A stretch of 14,590 nt of DNA from Desulfobacterales bacterium (GTDB lineage: Bacteria; Desulfobacterota; DSM-4660; Desulfatiglandales; Desulfatiglandaceae). How positions within the stretch are numbered: the stretch's first letter is position 1; each line of letters opens with the position of its first letter. Shown one piece after another: positions 6,564-12,994 of the stretch. The position numbers and the translations under genes are program-made. The notes under the pieces were generated by a model. That model saw only the letters and a list, made by a program, of their open reading frames with translations. It did no database searches and was not told where the DNA came from. The DNA is taken from NCBI GenBank assembly GCA_021107495.1, contig JAIOSR010000325.1:1-14590 (forward strand), in the 5' to 3' direction.

Positions 6564-7493
6564 ATGCATTTTTTAGTCGTAGGACCCGGAGCCATGGGTT
6601 GTCTTTTTGCGGCCCGCCTTAAGAAAGCGGGCCATGTGGTGACCCTGCTGGATTACAGACCAAAGAGGGTTGACCACATAAATGAACATGGGATCCGTGT
6701 GGAAGGCATAACCGGAGATTATGAAGTCCTGGTTCCTGCCGTGACGGGAAAAAGCGCTGAAATACCCGATGTGGTCCTGATCTGCGTCAAGGCCAACCAG
6801 ACCCGGAAAGCGGCAAAGGAACTAGCTGCCTGGCTTGATTCCGAGGCACGGGTTCTTACCCTGCAGAATGGTCTCGGGAATTTAGAGATACTTGAAGAAA
6901 TATTCGGGAAGGACCGCGTCCTGGGCGGGGTGACCGCCGAAGGCGCCACGCTGTTAGGCCGGGGCCATATCAGGCATGCCGGGCAGGGAGACACCGTTAT
7001 CGGTCCTGAAGGGCCTCACGAGGGACCGGTATCGGAAATAGTTTCCGCCTTTAAAGAGGCCGGTTTCAATATCCGACCGGCAAAAAACGTGAATGACCTC
7101 ATCTGGGGCAAACTCATTATCAACGTGGGAATCAACGCCCTGACAGCCATAACCAGGCTTAAAAACGGCCGCCTACCCGATATTGAGGGCACAAGGCTTA
7201 TTATGGAAGAAGCGGTAAGAGAGGCCGTGTCCGTAGCCCATGCCAAAAAAATCACACTCCCCTACCCTGACCCTCAGAAACGTGTAACAGAGGTCTGTCT
7301 GGCCACGGCTGAAAACATTGCGTCCATGCTCCAGGACGTGCTAAAACAAAAAATCACTGAGGTTGCCTTCATAAACGGGGCAATCGTCCGGGAAGGCAAG
7401 GAACTTGATATTTCCACACCCGTAAACCACACCCTGACCTGCCTGGTCCAGGCCATCCAAGAGACATATGATGAAAGTGTAAACGGCAAATGA
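6564..7493 (+). CDS. panE: 2-dehydropantoate 2-reductase (ketopantoate reductase)
   Basis: A 309-residue protein of typical PanE length. It reduces ketopantoate to pantoate with NADPH in the cytosol, the step after PanB. The N-terminal Rossmann fold has GPGAMG at 7-12. VKANQT (75-80) holds the conserved Lys (K76), and LQNGLGN (100-106) holds N102. The C-terminal domain has IWGKLIINVGINALTA with the catalytic Lys K183 and N187/N191, SMLQD (254-258) and TEVAFINGAIV with E266. Family members usually read TEID or TELD at that last site; Ala replaces the Asp two places after the Glu, which is not known to be essential. The start ATG has GAGGAGA at 6551-6557, 6 nt upstream. It completes the panB-panE pair; panC and panD are not in the window. 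Confidence 0.93.
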   Translation: MHFLVVGPGAMGCLFAARLKKAGHVVTLLDYRPKRVDHINEHGIRVEGITGDYEVLVPAVTGKSAEIPDVVLICVKANQTRKAAKELAAWLDSEARVLTLQNGLGNLEILEEIFGKDRVLGGVTAEGATLLGRGHIRHAGQGDTVIGPEGPHEGPVSEIVSAFKEAGFNIRPAKNVNDLIWGKLIINVGINALTAITRLKNGRLPDIEGTRLIMEEAVREAVSVAHAKKITLPYPDPQKRVTEVCLATAENIASMLQDVLKQKITEVAFINGAIVREGKELDISTPVNHTLTCLVQAIQETYDESVNGK

Positions 7494-7576
7494 CAAAATT
7501 CAAAGACCAAGCCCTTGCCTGACGTCACAACTATTATGCCCTTGCCTTTTCTTTTCGTACGCATTAAATCATTGTC

Positions 7577-7727
7577 AAATCCACCCCCCCTACCCCCCTT
7601 TCCAGGGGGGGGATCTTGTGGAATCCTCTTTGCCAAGAATGGGAACCTAAAATTTGATGATACTGTATTAATTAAAACCGCACGGATCTTCCCCCTTTCA
7701 TAAAGGGAGAATTAGGGAGATTTTTTG
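7577..7727. repeat. MITE-like inverted-repeat element between panE and MFS gene
   Basis: The left end (7577-7617) reads AAATCC, a C-rich stretch, then CCCCCC-TTTCCA-GGGGGG (7593-7610) and GGATCTT. The right end (7684-7727) reads GGATCTTCC, then CCCTTT-CAT-AAAGGG (7693-7707), then TTAGGGAGATTTTTT. The right end is roughly the inverse complement of the left, and each end is itself a hairpin. The interior (about 65 nt) is AT-rich with no ORF. It looks like a small non-autonomous palindromic element; the left hairpin may also stop panE transcription. I see no target-site duplication. Confidence 0.6.
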
Positions 7728-7748
7728 TCAGGTTCTGGAAACAACTAT

Positions 7749-8906
7749 ATGTCCATCAATCTCAGAATATTTAACACCCTTTTTTTGGCCGTGTTCGTAA
7801 CGGCCATGGGCGCCGGACTGGTGGCTCCCCTGCTCCCGGTCTATGCCCATGAATTGGGGGCAGGCGCTTTTCAAATCGGGCTCATCTTCGGAGCCTTTTC
7901 CCTGACGAGAAGCATTTTTGTTCCATATTTTGGCAAGCTTTCCGACCGGAAAGGGAAAAAGTCTTTGTTGACCGTAGGGCTCTTCATCTATTTTTTGCTT
8001 TCTCTAATTTACACGACTTCAGAAAGCGTTGAAGCTCTTATTGCCCTCAGGTTAGGCCAGGGCTTCGCATCGGCCATGATCCTCCCTGTTGCCCAGGCCT
8101 ATGTGGGTATAATCACGCCCGCGCATAAAGAGGGCCGTATCATGGGTCTTTTCAACATCTCTCTCTACGGAGGTCTGAGTTTAGGCCCCCTGCTGGGAGG
8201 GGTGGTCACGGACTGGTTCAATATTCAAGTATCTTTTTTGAGCATGGGTGTATTGATCTTTTTCGGATTTCTCCTATGCCTTTTTTTTCTTCCCCGGGAA
8301 ACCAGATCCGAAATAGAGGCTTCCGTTTCTTCAAAAAAAGCCGTATCATATCTGAGGCTCATAAAAATCCCTTCTGTTTTTTCTCTCTTTGTGTTCCGGG
8401 CCTGTTTTACTACCTGCATAGGCATTACCTGGACTTTTCTGCCTTTCTTGGCAAGTACCAGTATGGGCCTCTCCAGTTCGGCCATCGGGGTCCTGGTGAT
8501 GGTCAATGTATTTATAGCAGGTCTTTTTCAGGCACCCATGGGGTATCTGGCCGACAGGTTCAGCAAAAAAATCTTGGTGACGGCAGGGGGAATAATAGCT
8601 GTAGGGTCTATCCTGTATATCAATAGGGCCTCATCATTTGGCGAGCTCGTACTTGCCAATGGATTTCTTGGCTTGGCCGGGGGTATATCATTTCCCGCAA
8701 TCATGGCACTCGGTGTGATAGAAGGGAGACGAACCGCGGCCATGGGTTCACTGATGGGTCTTCTTGCCTTGGCTCACAGCCTCGGCATGCTTGTGGGACC
8801 CCTGCTTGCGGGAGTGCTTATTGATCTTTTTTCTATTGGAACTATCTTCATTGCCGGCGCTATTATTATGGGCGGGGGTATAGTAGTATTTTTGAGGAAT
8901 AATTAG
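7749..8906 (+). CDS. MFS transporter, DHA1-type drug/metabolite exporter
   Basis: From ATG 7749 the product has 385 residues, with about 12 hydrophobic segments expected of a major facilitator. The first segment is LRIFNTLFLAVFVTAMGAGLV with the N-terminus inside. The loop between segments 2 and 3 carries motif A, GKLSDRKGKKSLL, the gating signature of the superfamily, and ALRLGQGFASAMILPVAQA is the motif B region with its intramembrane Arg. GPLLGG (segment 5) and GPLLAG (segment 11) are motif C-like glycine motifs typical of antiporters. The second half opens after a Lys/Glu-rich central loop. It probably exports small molecules by proton antiport; the substrate is unknown. An in-frame TTG at 7725, preceded by AGGGAGA from the repeat, would add eight residues; the ATG, with GGAAA upstream, is preferred. 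It is separated from panE by about 255 nt. Confidence 0.85.
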   Translation: MSINLRIFNTLFLAVFVTAMGAGLVAPLLPVYAHELGAGAFQIGLIFGAFSLTRSIFVPYFGKLSDRKGKKSLLTVGLFIYFLLSLIYTTSESVEALIALRLGQGFASAMILPVAQAYVGIITPAHKEGRIMGLFNISLYGGLSLGPLLGGVVTDWFNIQVSFLSMGVLIFFGFLLCLFFLPRETRSEIEASVSSKKAVSYLRLIKIPSVFSLFVFRACFTTCIGITWTFLPFLASTSMGLSSSAIGVLVMVNVFIAGLFQAPMGYLADRFSKKILVTAGGIIAVGSILYINRASSFGELVLANGFLGLAGGISFPAIMALGVIEGRRTAAMGSLMGLLALAHSLGMLVGPLLAGVLIDLFSIGTIFIAGAIIMGGGIVVFLRNN

Positions 8907-8909
8907 CAT

Positions 8910-8939
8910 CCATCCAGAAACAACCAATTTCCGGATGGA
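8910..8939 (+). terminator. hairpin after the MFS gene (weak terminator candidate)
   Basis: CCATCC and GGATGG pair around an AAA/TTT extension directly after the MFS stop (10 of 11 positions match). No T run follows, so it may not terminate intrinsically. Its left arm also pairs with 9042-9052. Confidence 0.35.
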
Positions 8940-9052
8940 GCTTTCAGCGGTCAGCGATCAGCACTCAGCCAAAATCTTTTTCTAATGTCTTTTGCTGAAA
9001 GCCGAAAGATGATGGCTGATAGCGCAAACCCAAAAATATTAGTTTCTGGATG
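8911..9052. repeat. inverted-repeat element with NNTCAGC heptamer arms
   Basis: A perfect 11-bp inverted repeat, CATCCAGAAAC (8911-8921) and GTTTCTGGATG (9042-9052), bounds this stretch. Inside, four tandem heptamers TTTCAGC, GGTCAGC, GATCAGC, ACTCAGC run from 8942 to 8969. At 8994-9022 the inverse series GCTGAAA, GCCGAAA, GATGATG, GCTGATA follows. GCTTTCAGC (8940-8948) and GCTGAAAGC (8994-9002) are perfect complements. No ORF is seen. The gap from 8907 to 9184 holds only this element and a TATAAT box near 9106. Confidence 0.7.
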
Positions 9053-9105
9053 AGCACTAAATAGTATGATAGAATGCAACAGCTCTATAAGTAAGTGCGT
9101 TAGTA

Positions 9106-9111
9106 TATAAT
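9106..9111 (+). promoter_or_regulatory. candidate -10 box upstream of the 9185 gene
   Basis: A perfect TATAAT lies at 9106-9111 within TAGTATATAAT. No good -35 is found 16-18 nt upstream (CTCTAT or GCTCTA). It overlaps an ATG at 9110, which argues for the later start of the gene at 9185. Confidence 0.35.
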
Positions 9112-9184
9112 GGCGGGGCATGCCGGTCGTTATTCAGGGGATGTCTGCATAAATTCGAACTCCCCCAAATATTGGGTAGATACT

Positions 9185-9418
9185 ATGGAATCATCGGCGT
9201 TTATAGAAATTGACATGTTTCCTGAAGAAGTGAGCAGTCTGGACCATTGGGAGGTCGTTCACTTCAAGGGGGTATTGGAGGAAGTGGCCGACGAATATCG
9301 TTGCAGTCTCGTACACTTTGAAATTGATCGGGGGTCTGTGACCTTTTCCTTTGACAACGATGAACTGATGGCGAACATCTTAAATATCCTGCAAGATGAC
9401 AGCAAAGATAAAGCTTGA
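9185..9418 (+). CDS. small hypothetical protein, 77 aa, acidic
   Basis: I do not recognise a family. From ATG 9185 the product is 77 residues, MESSAFIEIDMFPEEV onward, acidic, without a signal peptide or membrane segment. Alternating strand-like pieces (HWEVVHFKGVLEEV, CSLVHFEIDRGSVTFSF) and a C-terminal helix (DELMANILNILQDD) suggest a small alpha/beta protein. An upstream in-frame ATG at 9110 would give 102 residues, but it lies in a TATAAT-like box with no Shine-Dalgarno, and the extra residues have low complexity; 9185 is preferred, though its own Shine-Dalgarno is weak too (GGGTAGA). The last 23 nt overlap the start of the trmJ-like gene in another frame, so the two are translationally linked. 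A role tied to the methyltransferase is inference from position only. Confidence 0.6.
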   Translation: MESSAFIEIDMFPEEVSSLDHWEVVHFKGVLEEVADEYRCSLVHFEIDRGSVTFSFDNDELMANILNILQDDSKDKA

Positions 9419-10148
9419 CCATATCGCGATAATACTCGCTCAGCCCCAGATTCCCGAAAACATCGGGGCAGTAGCCCGTGCCATGAACAATATGGGACTC
9501 AGCAGACTTGTCCTTGTGAATCCGAAGAACCCGGACCTTTCCCGGATTCAAAAAATGGCCACGGGCAGTTCTATTGATATTTTGGAAAAGATGGAAACCC
9601 ATGAAGATATGAAGGAGGCACTGGGTCCATACCACTATGTAATCGGGACCACGGCCCGTATCGGTTCTCACCGTCCGGCCATGACAAAACCTCGCCATCT
9701 GGCCCGTGATCTCATCTCAATATCTCAAGATAACCATGTCGCCATACTTTTCGGACCGGAAGACCGGGGTCTGTCCAACGAGCAACTCCGCTATTGCCAT
9801 TCCATTGCCACGATTCCCACGGCACAATTTTCCTCTTTGAATCTTGCGCAGGCCGTAATGATAGTCTGTTACGAGATCTTTCAGGCTTCCAAGGATAAAG
9901 CACCCGAGTTCGCACCCCGTTTTGCCGACAAATTCGAGTTAGAGGGCATGTATGACCATGTCAAGGAAGTATGCATGAAAATCGGCTTCATCAACCCCCA
10001 GAATCCCGAGCACTGGATGCTCAATCTTCGACGTTTTCTGTCCAGACTCCCCCTGAGGGCCAGGGAGGTCAAGATTATCAGGGGCATTTGCCGGCAGATC
10101 GACTGGTACACGGAACAGTTGGAAAAAATAAGGACGGGAGAGAAGTAA
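9396..10148 (+). CDS. trmJ: TrmJ-type SpoU-family tRNA/rRNA 2'-O-methyltransferase
   Basis: A 250-residue SPOUT (SpoU/TrmH) methyltransferase, TrmH group 1 layout. Motif 1 is PENIGAVARAMNNMG (20-34) with the conserved Asn (N22) and Arg (R28). Motif 2 is ILFGPEDRGLSNEQL (117-131), and motif 3 is IPTAQFSSLNLAQAV (140-154); the latter two build the knotted S-adenosylmethionine site. TrmJ methylates the 2'-hydroxyl of nucleotide 32 in several tRNAs; related enzymes act on rRNA, so the exact target is inferred from overall similarity and length (E. coli TrmJ has 246 residues). The C-terminal part, about 165-250, is the helical extension seen in TrmJ. The start ATG 9396 lies inside the 3' end of the 9185 gene. 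Hairpins with 6- and 7-bp stems follow at 10194 and 10221. Confidence 0.85.
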   Translation: MTAKIKLDHIAIILAQPQIPENIGAVARAMNNMGLSRLVLVNPKNPDLSRIQKMATGSSIDILEKMETHEDMKEALGPYHYVIGTTARIGSHRPAMTKPRHLARDLISISQDNHVAILFGPEDRGLSNEQLRYCHSIATIPTAQFSSLNLAQAVMIVCYEIFQASKDKAPEFAPRFADKFELEGMYDHVKEVCMKIGFINPQNPEHWMLNLRRFLSRLPLRAREVKIIRGICRQIDWYTEQLEKIRTGEK

Positions 10149-10193
10149 CATTGGATCATCTCCCGATTACTTGTAGTTGATTGAGGCAAAATA

Positions 10194-10258
10194 AATGGGT
10201 TATCTCCCATTGAACAGGCGTGAACCCATAGGGTTCAAGGGGTCGAGGATTCAAGGCC
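10194..10258. repeat. two hairpins and GGTTCAAG-type repeat after trmJ
   Basis: AATGGG-ttatct-CCCATT (10194-10211) is followed by TGAACCC-ATA-GGGTTCA (10221-10237). GGTTCAAG / GGGTCGAG / GATTCAAG-like units then run to about 10258, a degenerate 8-9 nt period. The GGTTCAAG unit is the same word as in the 1738-1758 repeat. No T run follows, so termination is uncertain. The rest of 10149-10364 shows no gene. Confidence 0.55.
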
Positions 10259-10364
10259 CGCCCTGTCGCGACATGGTGATTACTTAAAGTATAGGCTAAG
10301 CTTCATAATGATGATAGTCTATTGACAATATAGTAGGGTTAATCGGTCTGGGCCAGGGATTCAA

Positions 10365-10522
10365 GTGAACTACTATAAGGATTACAAAGATTTGAAGCTG
10401 TTGCAGAAATCATACGAACTCTGTTTAGAGATATATGGAATAACAGCAAAATTTCCAAAGGAAGAAAGATACGGTACCTTCTCCAACTAAATTGGAGGAG
10501 AACCGTAATATTTCAGGTATAA
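10365..10522 (+). pseudogene. remnant of a four-helix-bundle (23S rRNA IVS-type) protein gene
   Basis: From GTG 10365 the frame reads VNYYKDYKDLKLLQKSYELC and then LEIYGITAKFPKEERYGTFS before a TAA at 10488-10490, 41 codons in all. This is a clear match to the first third of the four-helix-bundle proteins encoded in 23S rRNA intervening sequences and elsewhere (typical consensus DLKVWQKSYEL...FPKEERYGLTSQ). Full members have about 115-125 residues and continue with a RRAA(V/S)IP(S/A)NIAEG segment. Moving one base from 10484 gives QLNWRRTVIFQV, which faintly resembles QLRRAAVSI, to a TAA at 10520-10522. I therefore read it as a frameshifted and truncated gene ending just before the convergent flavoprotein gene. 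AGGGA at 10355-10359 is a possible Shine-Dalgarno. A short functional peptide cannot be ruled out. Confidence 0.7.
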
Positions 10523-10524
10523 CA

Positions 10525-11772
10525 TCAGGTCTCTGAAACGGGCAATGAGGATCTCCCCGCAACCCACCCCGTGGAAAACGCGGCCTGCAGGTTGTACCCG
10601 CCCGTATCGCCGTCCATGTCCAGCACCTCGCCTGCAAAATAAAGGCCCTTTACCAGACGTGAAGCCATGGTGCGAGGGTCTACTTCTTTTGTATCAATAC
10701 CACCGGCAGTAACGATCGCCTCAGTAAAGGGCCGGTATCCGGTCACCTCTAAGCGAAAATCCTTAAGCCAAGTTCGCAGCCGTTTGCGCTCCTGTGCCGT
10801 GATCTGATGCCCGACCCTGTCAGGTGAAATACCCGTCAAATCCATACACACGGGTATCAGTTTCCCGGGTAGCAACTCCTTTAGCAGTGTGCGAAAGTGT
10901 CTCCTGCCATGGGCATCCAGGTCGCGCAGGAGACGGGCATCCAACTTGCGCCGTTCCAGGGCCGGTTTCAGATCAATTGAAAGGATCACGTTCAGGCCTG
11001 ATCTTATGGCGTCCACGACCTGTCTGCTCAGGGTGAGAATGATCGGCCCTGAAAGCCCGAAGGAAGTAAAGGACATCTCACCAAACGCCTGTGCCCCTTT
11101 TTTTCCGTTGATCCATACGCGGCAGGTTACATTCCGAAGATTCAAGTCCTGCAATCTAAAGGCAACATCGCCTGCTGTTTCCAGGGGAACCAGGGCAGGC
11201 CGGACGGGGACGATGTTGTGACCTGCCGATTCGGCCAATCCATACCCGTCACCGGTGGAACCGGTATCAGGGTAGGATGCACCCCCGCAGGCGATGATTA
11301 CGGCATCGGCACGATAGACGCGTTCCGCCTTAACTCCCTTAATCCTGCCATTTTCTGCAAGCAACCCCTTCACTACCGATCCGGGCTTGAGGATCACCCC
11401 GCAATCCTTAACCCACCGCATTAGAGCATTAACGACATCCCCGGCCCGACCACTGGCCGGAAACACCCTCCCCCCCCGCTCGGTCACGGTGGAAACACCT
11501 AATGCTTCAATAAAGGCAATGAGTTCATGGGTAAAAAAACGCGAAAACGCCTGGCGAAGAAATCGGCCAATGGGTCCGTAATGCGTGATAAAATCGGAAA
11601 GGGCAGCGACGTTGGTCAGGTTGCAGCGCCCCTTGCCGGTAATGCGCAGCTTGCGCCCCGGCCTATCCATTTTTTCCAGAAGCAGTGTTTCGGCCCCTGA
11701 TAACGCGGCCTGCCCGGCCGCCATCAACCCTGCCGGCCCACCGCCAACAACAATGACCCGAGGTTTTGTCAT
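10525..11772 (-). CDS. HI0933-family FAD-dependent oxidoreductase
   Basis: A 415-residue flavoprotein of the HI0933 (BaiN/YhiN-like) family. The dinucleotide-binding motif VVGGGPAGLMAA is at 8-19. GRKLRITGKGRCNLTN (39-54) is the family signature, and CGGASYPDTGSTGDGYGLA is the second conserved block. The C-terminal GLYFAGEVLDMDGDTGGYNL closes the FAD site. The function of this family is poorly defined: some members reduce bile-acid intermediates, others have no known substrate. The protein is cytosolic, with no signal peptide (the N-terminal hydrophobic segment is the FAD-binding fold). The start ATG 11772 has GAGGG 4 nt upstream on the minus strand. No operon partners; the neighbours at 10522 and 12373 point the other way. 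Confidence 0.9.
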   Translation of the reverse strand: MTKPRVIVVGGGPAGLMAAGQAALSGAETLLLEKMDRPGRKLRITGKGRCNLTNVAALSDFITHYGPIGRFLRQAFSRFFTHELIAFIEALGVSTVTERGGRVFPASGRAGDVVNALMRWVKDCGVILKPGSVVKGLLAENGRIKGVKAERVYRADAVIIACGGASYPDTGSTGDGYGLAESAGHNIVPVRPALVPLETAGDVAFRLQDLNLRNVTCRVWINGKKGAQAFGEMSFTSFGLSGPIILTLSRQVVDAIRSGLNVILSIDLKPALERRKLDARLLRDLDAHGRRHFRTLLKELLPGKLIPVCMDLTGISPDRVGHQITAQERKRLRTWLKDFRLEVTGYRPFTEAIVTAGGIDTKEVDPRTMASRLVKGLYFAGEVLDMDGDTGGYNLQAAFSTGWVAGRSSLPVSET

Positions 11773-12372
11773 ATTTCCCTCGATACAACCTGCTCAATAT
11801 TAAGGCCCCTAACAGAGGTGCGTTCAGCTCTGTATGTTGCCTGTAACTGTAATTTGACAAAATGCGAAAGACAACGATAAATTTTTATCAGCGGTTTTAA
11901 CTGCTAACTGCTGACAGCTTCACAATTAAGCGTTTTTCGCTCAATTTGGGGTACAAATCTGCACTGCGCTGTTGGGAGAGTGCTAATCATCGAAGGTAAA
12001 AATACAACATAGAGTATGTTTATCTTCATATGAGCACAATAGGTGGTATTCTGAATCTGAGGTGTCGAGACACATCAACAACTTACCACTAAAACCCTTG
12101 ACTAAAAAAGCAATTTTGGGATAAATTTCCTCAATTACTGGTGAAACCAAGGGCCTGCATTTACTGGAATACATAAAGAGCCCTGATATTTGAGCCTTGC
12201 CTAAAATCGGCGAGCATTGGAAAACCATATTCCATATGTTAACAGCTTAGTATTGTTTTAATCTGGCTTTACGACTGTCCCGACAGGTTGGGATTAACCG
12301 TTAATCCAGCCAAAGCGTGATGGAACAACCGATCTACGATCCAAATTATCCTAAAATAAGGAGTATGATGTC
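11773..12372. other. 600-nt intergenic region, no convincing gene
   Basis: This stretch contains a 7-bp-period repeat AACTGCT, AACTGCT, GACAGCT (11899-11919), and a hairpin of AATT-AGCG type (11924-11946, 8 bp with one mismatch, loop TTTTT). A TTGACA (11854-11859) with GATAAA 16 nt downstream (11876-11881) may be a plus-strand promoter. Another hairpin, GGATTAA-CCG-TTAATCC, lies at 12291-12307, preceded by CTGTC-CC-GACAG (12275-12286). A minus-strand 81-codon frame (11983-12228) is Cys-rich and has no recognisable features; I do not call it. The upstream leader of the 12373 gene ends with a good Shine-Dalgarno. Confidence 0.5.
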
Positions 12373-12621
12373 ATGGAGGATAAGAAGATTCGTTACAGAA
12401 AGGTTTACAGAAAGCTTACCATCAAAACCTCGGACGGCTCTACCATATCAGGCAAGGTGAATATAGGCATGCACGAGAGGGCATCAGACCTGTTCACCAA
12501 ATCAGATGCCAAATTTATTGTAATGTCTGAAGTAGAACTGAGAGAGTCTACCGGAAAAGTGTTTTTTGTGAATAAGGACCATATTGTGTGGGCTGAACCG
12601 GACCCGGAAGATTATAGCTAA
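12373..12621 (+). CDS. small hypothetical protein, 82 aa, probable beta-rich fold
   Basis: An 82-residue product, MEDKKIRYRKVYRKLTIKTS onward. It has the pattern of small widespread unknown proteins with a strand-rich core: KLTIKTSDGSTISGKVNI, then a helix with HERASDLFTKSDAKFIVMSEVEL, ending in KVFFVNKDHIVWAEPD. The NKxHIVWA ending recurs in such families as far as I recall, but I assign no name or function. No signal peptide or membrane segment. The start is firm: AAGGAG at 12358-12363, 9 nt before ATG 12373; the ATG at 12365 is in another frame. Codon use resembles its neighbours. It lies 106 nt before the next small gene and may be the first gene of a folC-lptD cluster. Confidence 0.75.
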   Translation: MEDKKIRYRKVYRKLTIKTSDGSTISGKVNIGMHERASDLFTKSDAKFIVMSEVELRESTGKVFFVNKDHIVWAEPDPEDYS

Positions 12622-12727
12622 GTCCGGTTACTATCGCTTTTCCGGTCTTATGAAAACCTGCAGACTGAATGCAGGACTTCTCAAAAAATCGGTCGCTATA
12701 CAATCAGGTTTATAGGAGGTTTTGAAC

Positions 12728-12988
12728 ATGATGAAATACAGTTTTATAAAAGGCATGTTGGTCATTATTGCCGTGTTGTTGGCGCTTAATCTCTTTAATG
12801 TTAACATTTTTTCATTTATTGCACCGGAGGCCGTAGCAAAATCACCCCAGAAATTTTCCTTCAGAGGTAATGGTATCGGTGTCACCTGCAGCACTGACGG
12901 CAAGTATGTTTTTGCTGCAGGAAATGGCGGCGTTTTTCGTTCAACTAACTTTGGCGAAATAGGCTCCTGGGAGGCAGTCCTTCATTAG
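12728..12988 (+). CDS. small exported protein with BNR/YCF48-like fragment
   Basis: An 86-residue product from ATG 12728, with AGGAGG at 12714-12719 giving 8-nt spacing. Residues 1-35 look like a signal peptide or membrane anchor: basic start MMKYSFIKG, hydrophobic stretch MLVIIAVLLALNLFNVNIFSF cut at 20 residues or less per segment, and EAVAKS at about 35-40 as a possible cleavage zone (AVA-K). The mature part, GIGVTCSTDGKYVFAAGNGG followed by VFRSTNFGEIGSW, resembles one blade of a beta-propeller repeat (BNR/YCF48 type). Comparable short proteins seem frequent in Desulfobacterota, but the function is unknown; it would sit in the periplasm or on the membrane. The stop codon lies 6 nt before the folC start and overlaps the region of its Shine-Dalgarno, so the two genes are probably coupled. 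Confidence 0.75.
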   Translation: MMKYSFIKGMLVIIAVLLALNLFNVNIFSFIAPEAVAKSPQKFSFRGNGIGVTCSTDGKYVFAAGNGGVFRSTNFGEIGSWEAVLH

Positions 12989-12994
12989 GCGGTG

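Noticed and set aside
7515..7703. 62-codon plus-strand frame between panE and MFS
   Set aside because: It translates the C/G hairpins of the MITE-like element (runs of Pro and Gly) and has no coding character.
8942..9022. CRISPR array
   Set aside because: Units are 7 nt with no 25-40 nt repeats or unique spacers, and no cas genes are present.
9110..9184. Upstream ATG extending the 9185 gene to 102 residues
   Set aside because: No ribosome site, and it overlaps a TATAAT box; the added residues are low-complexity.
11983..12228. Minus-strand 81-codon frame, Cys-rich
   Set aside because: No Shine-Dalgarno, no recognisable motif and an unusual residue mix; lies in a spacer with other noncoding signals. 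Could be real but cannot be supported.
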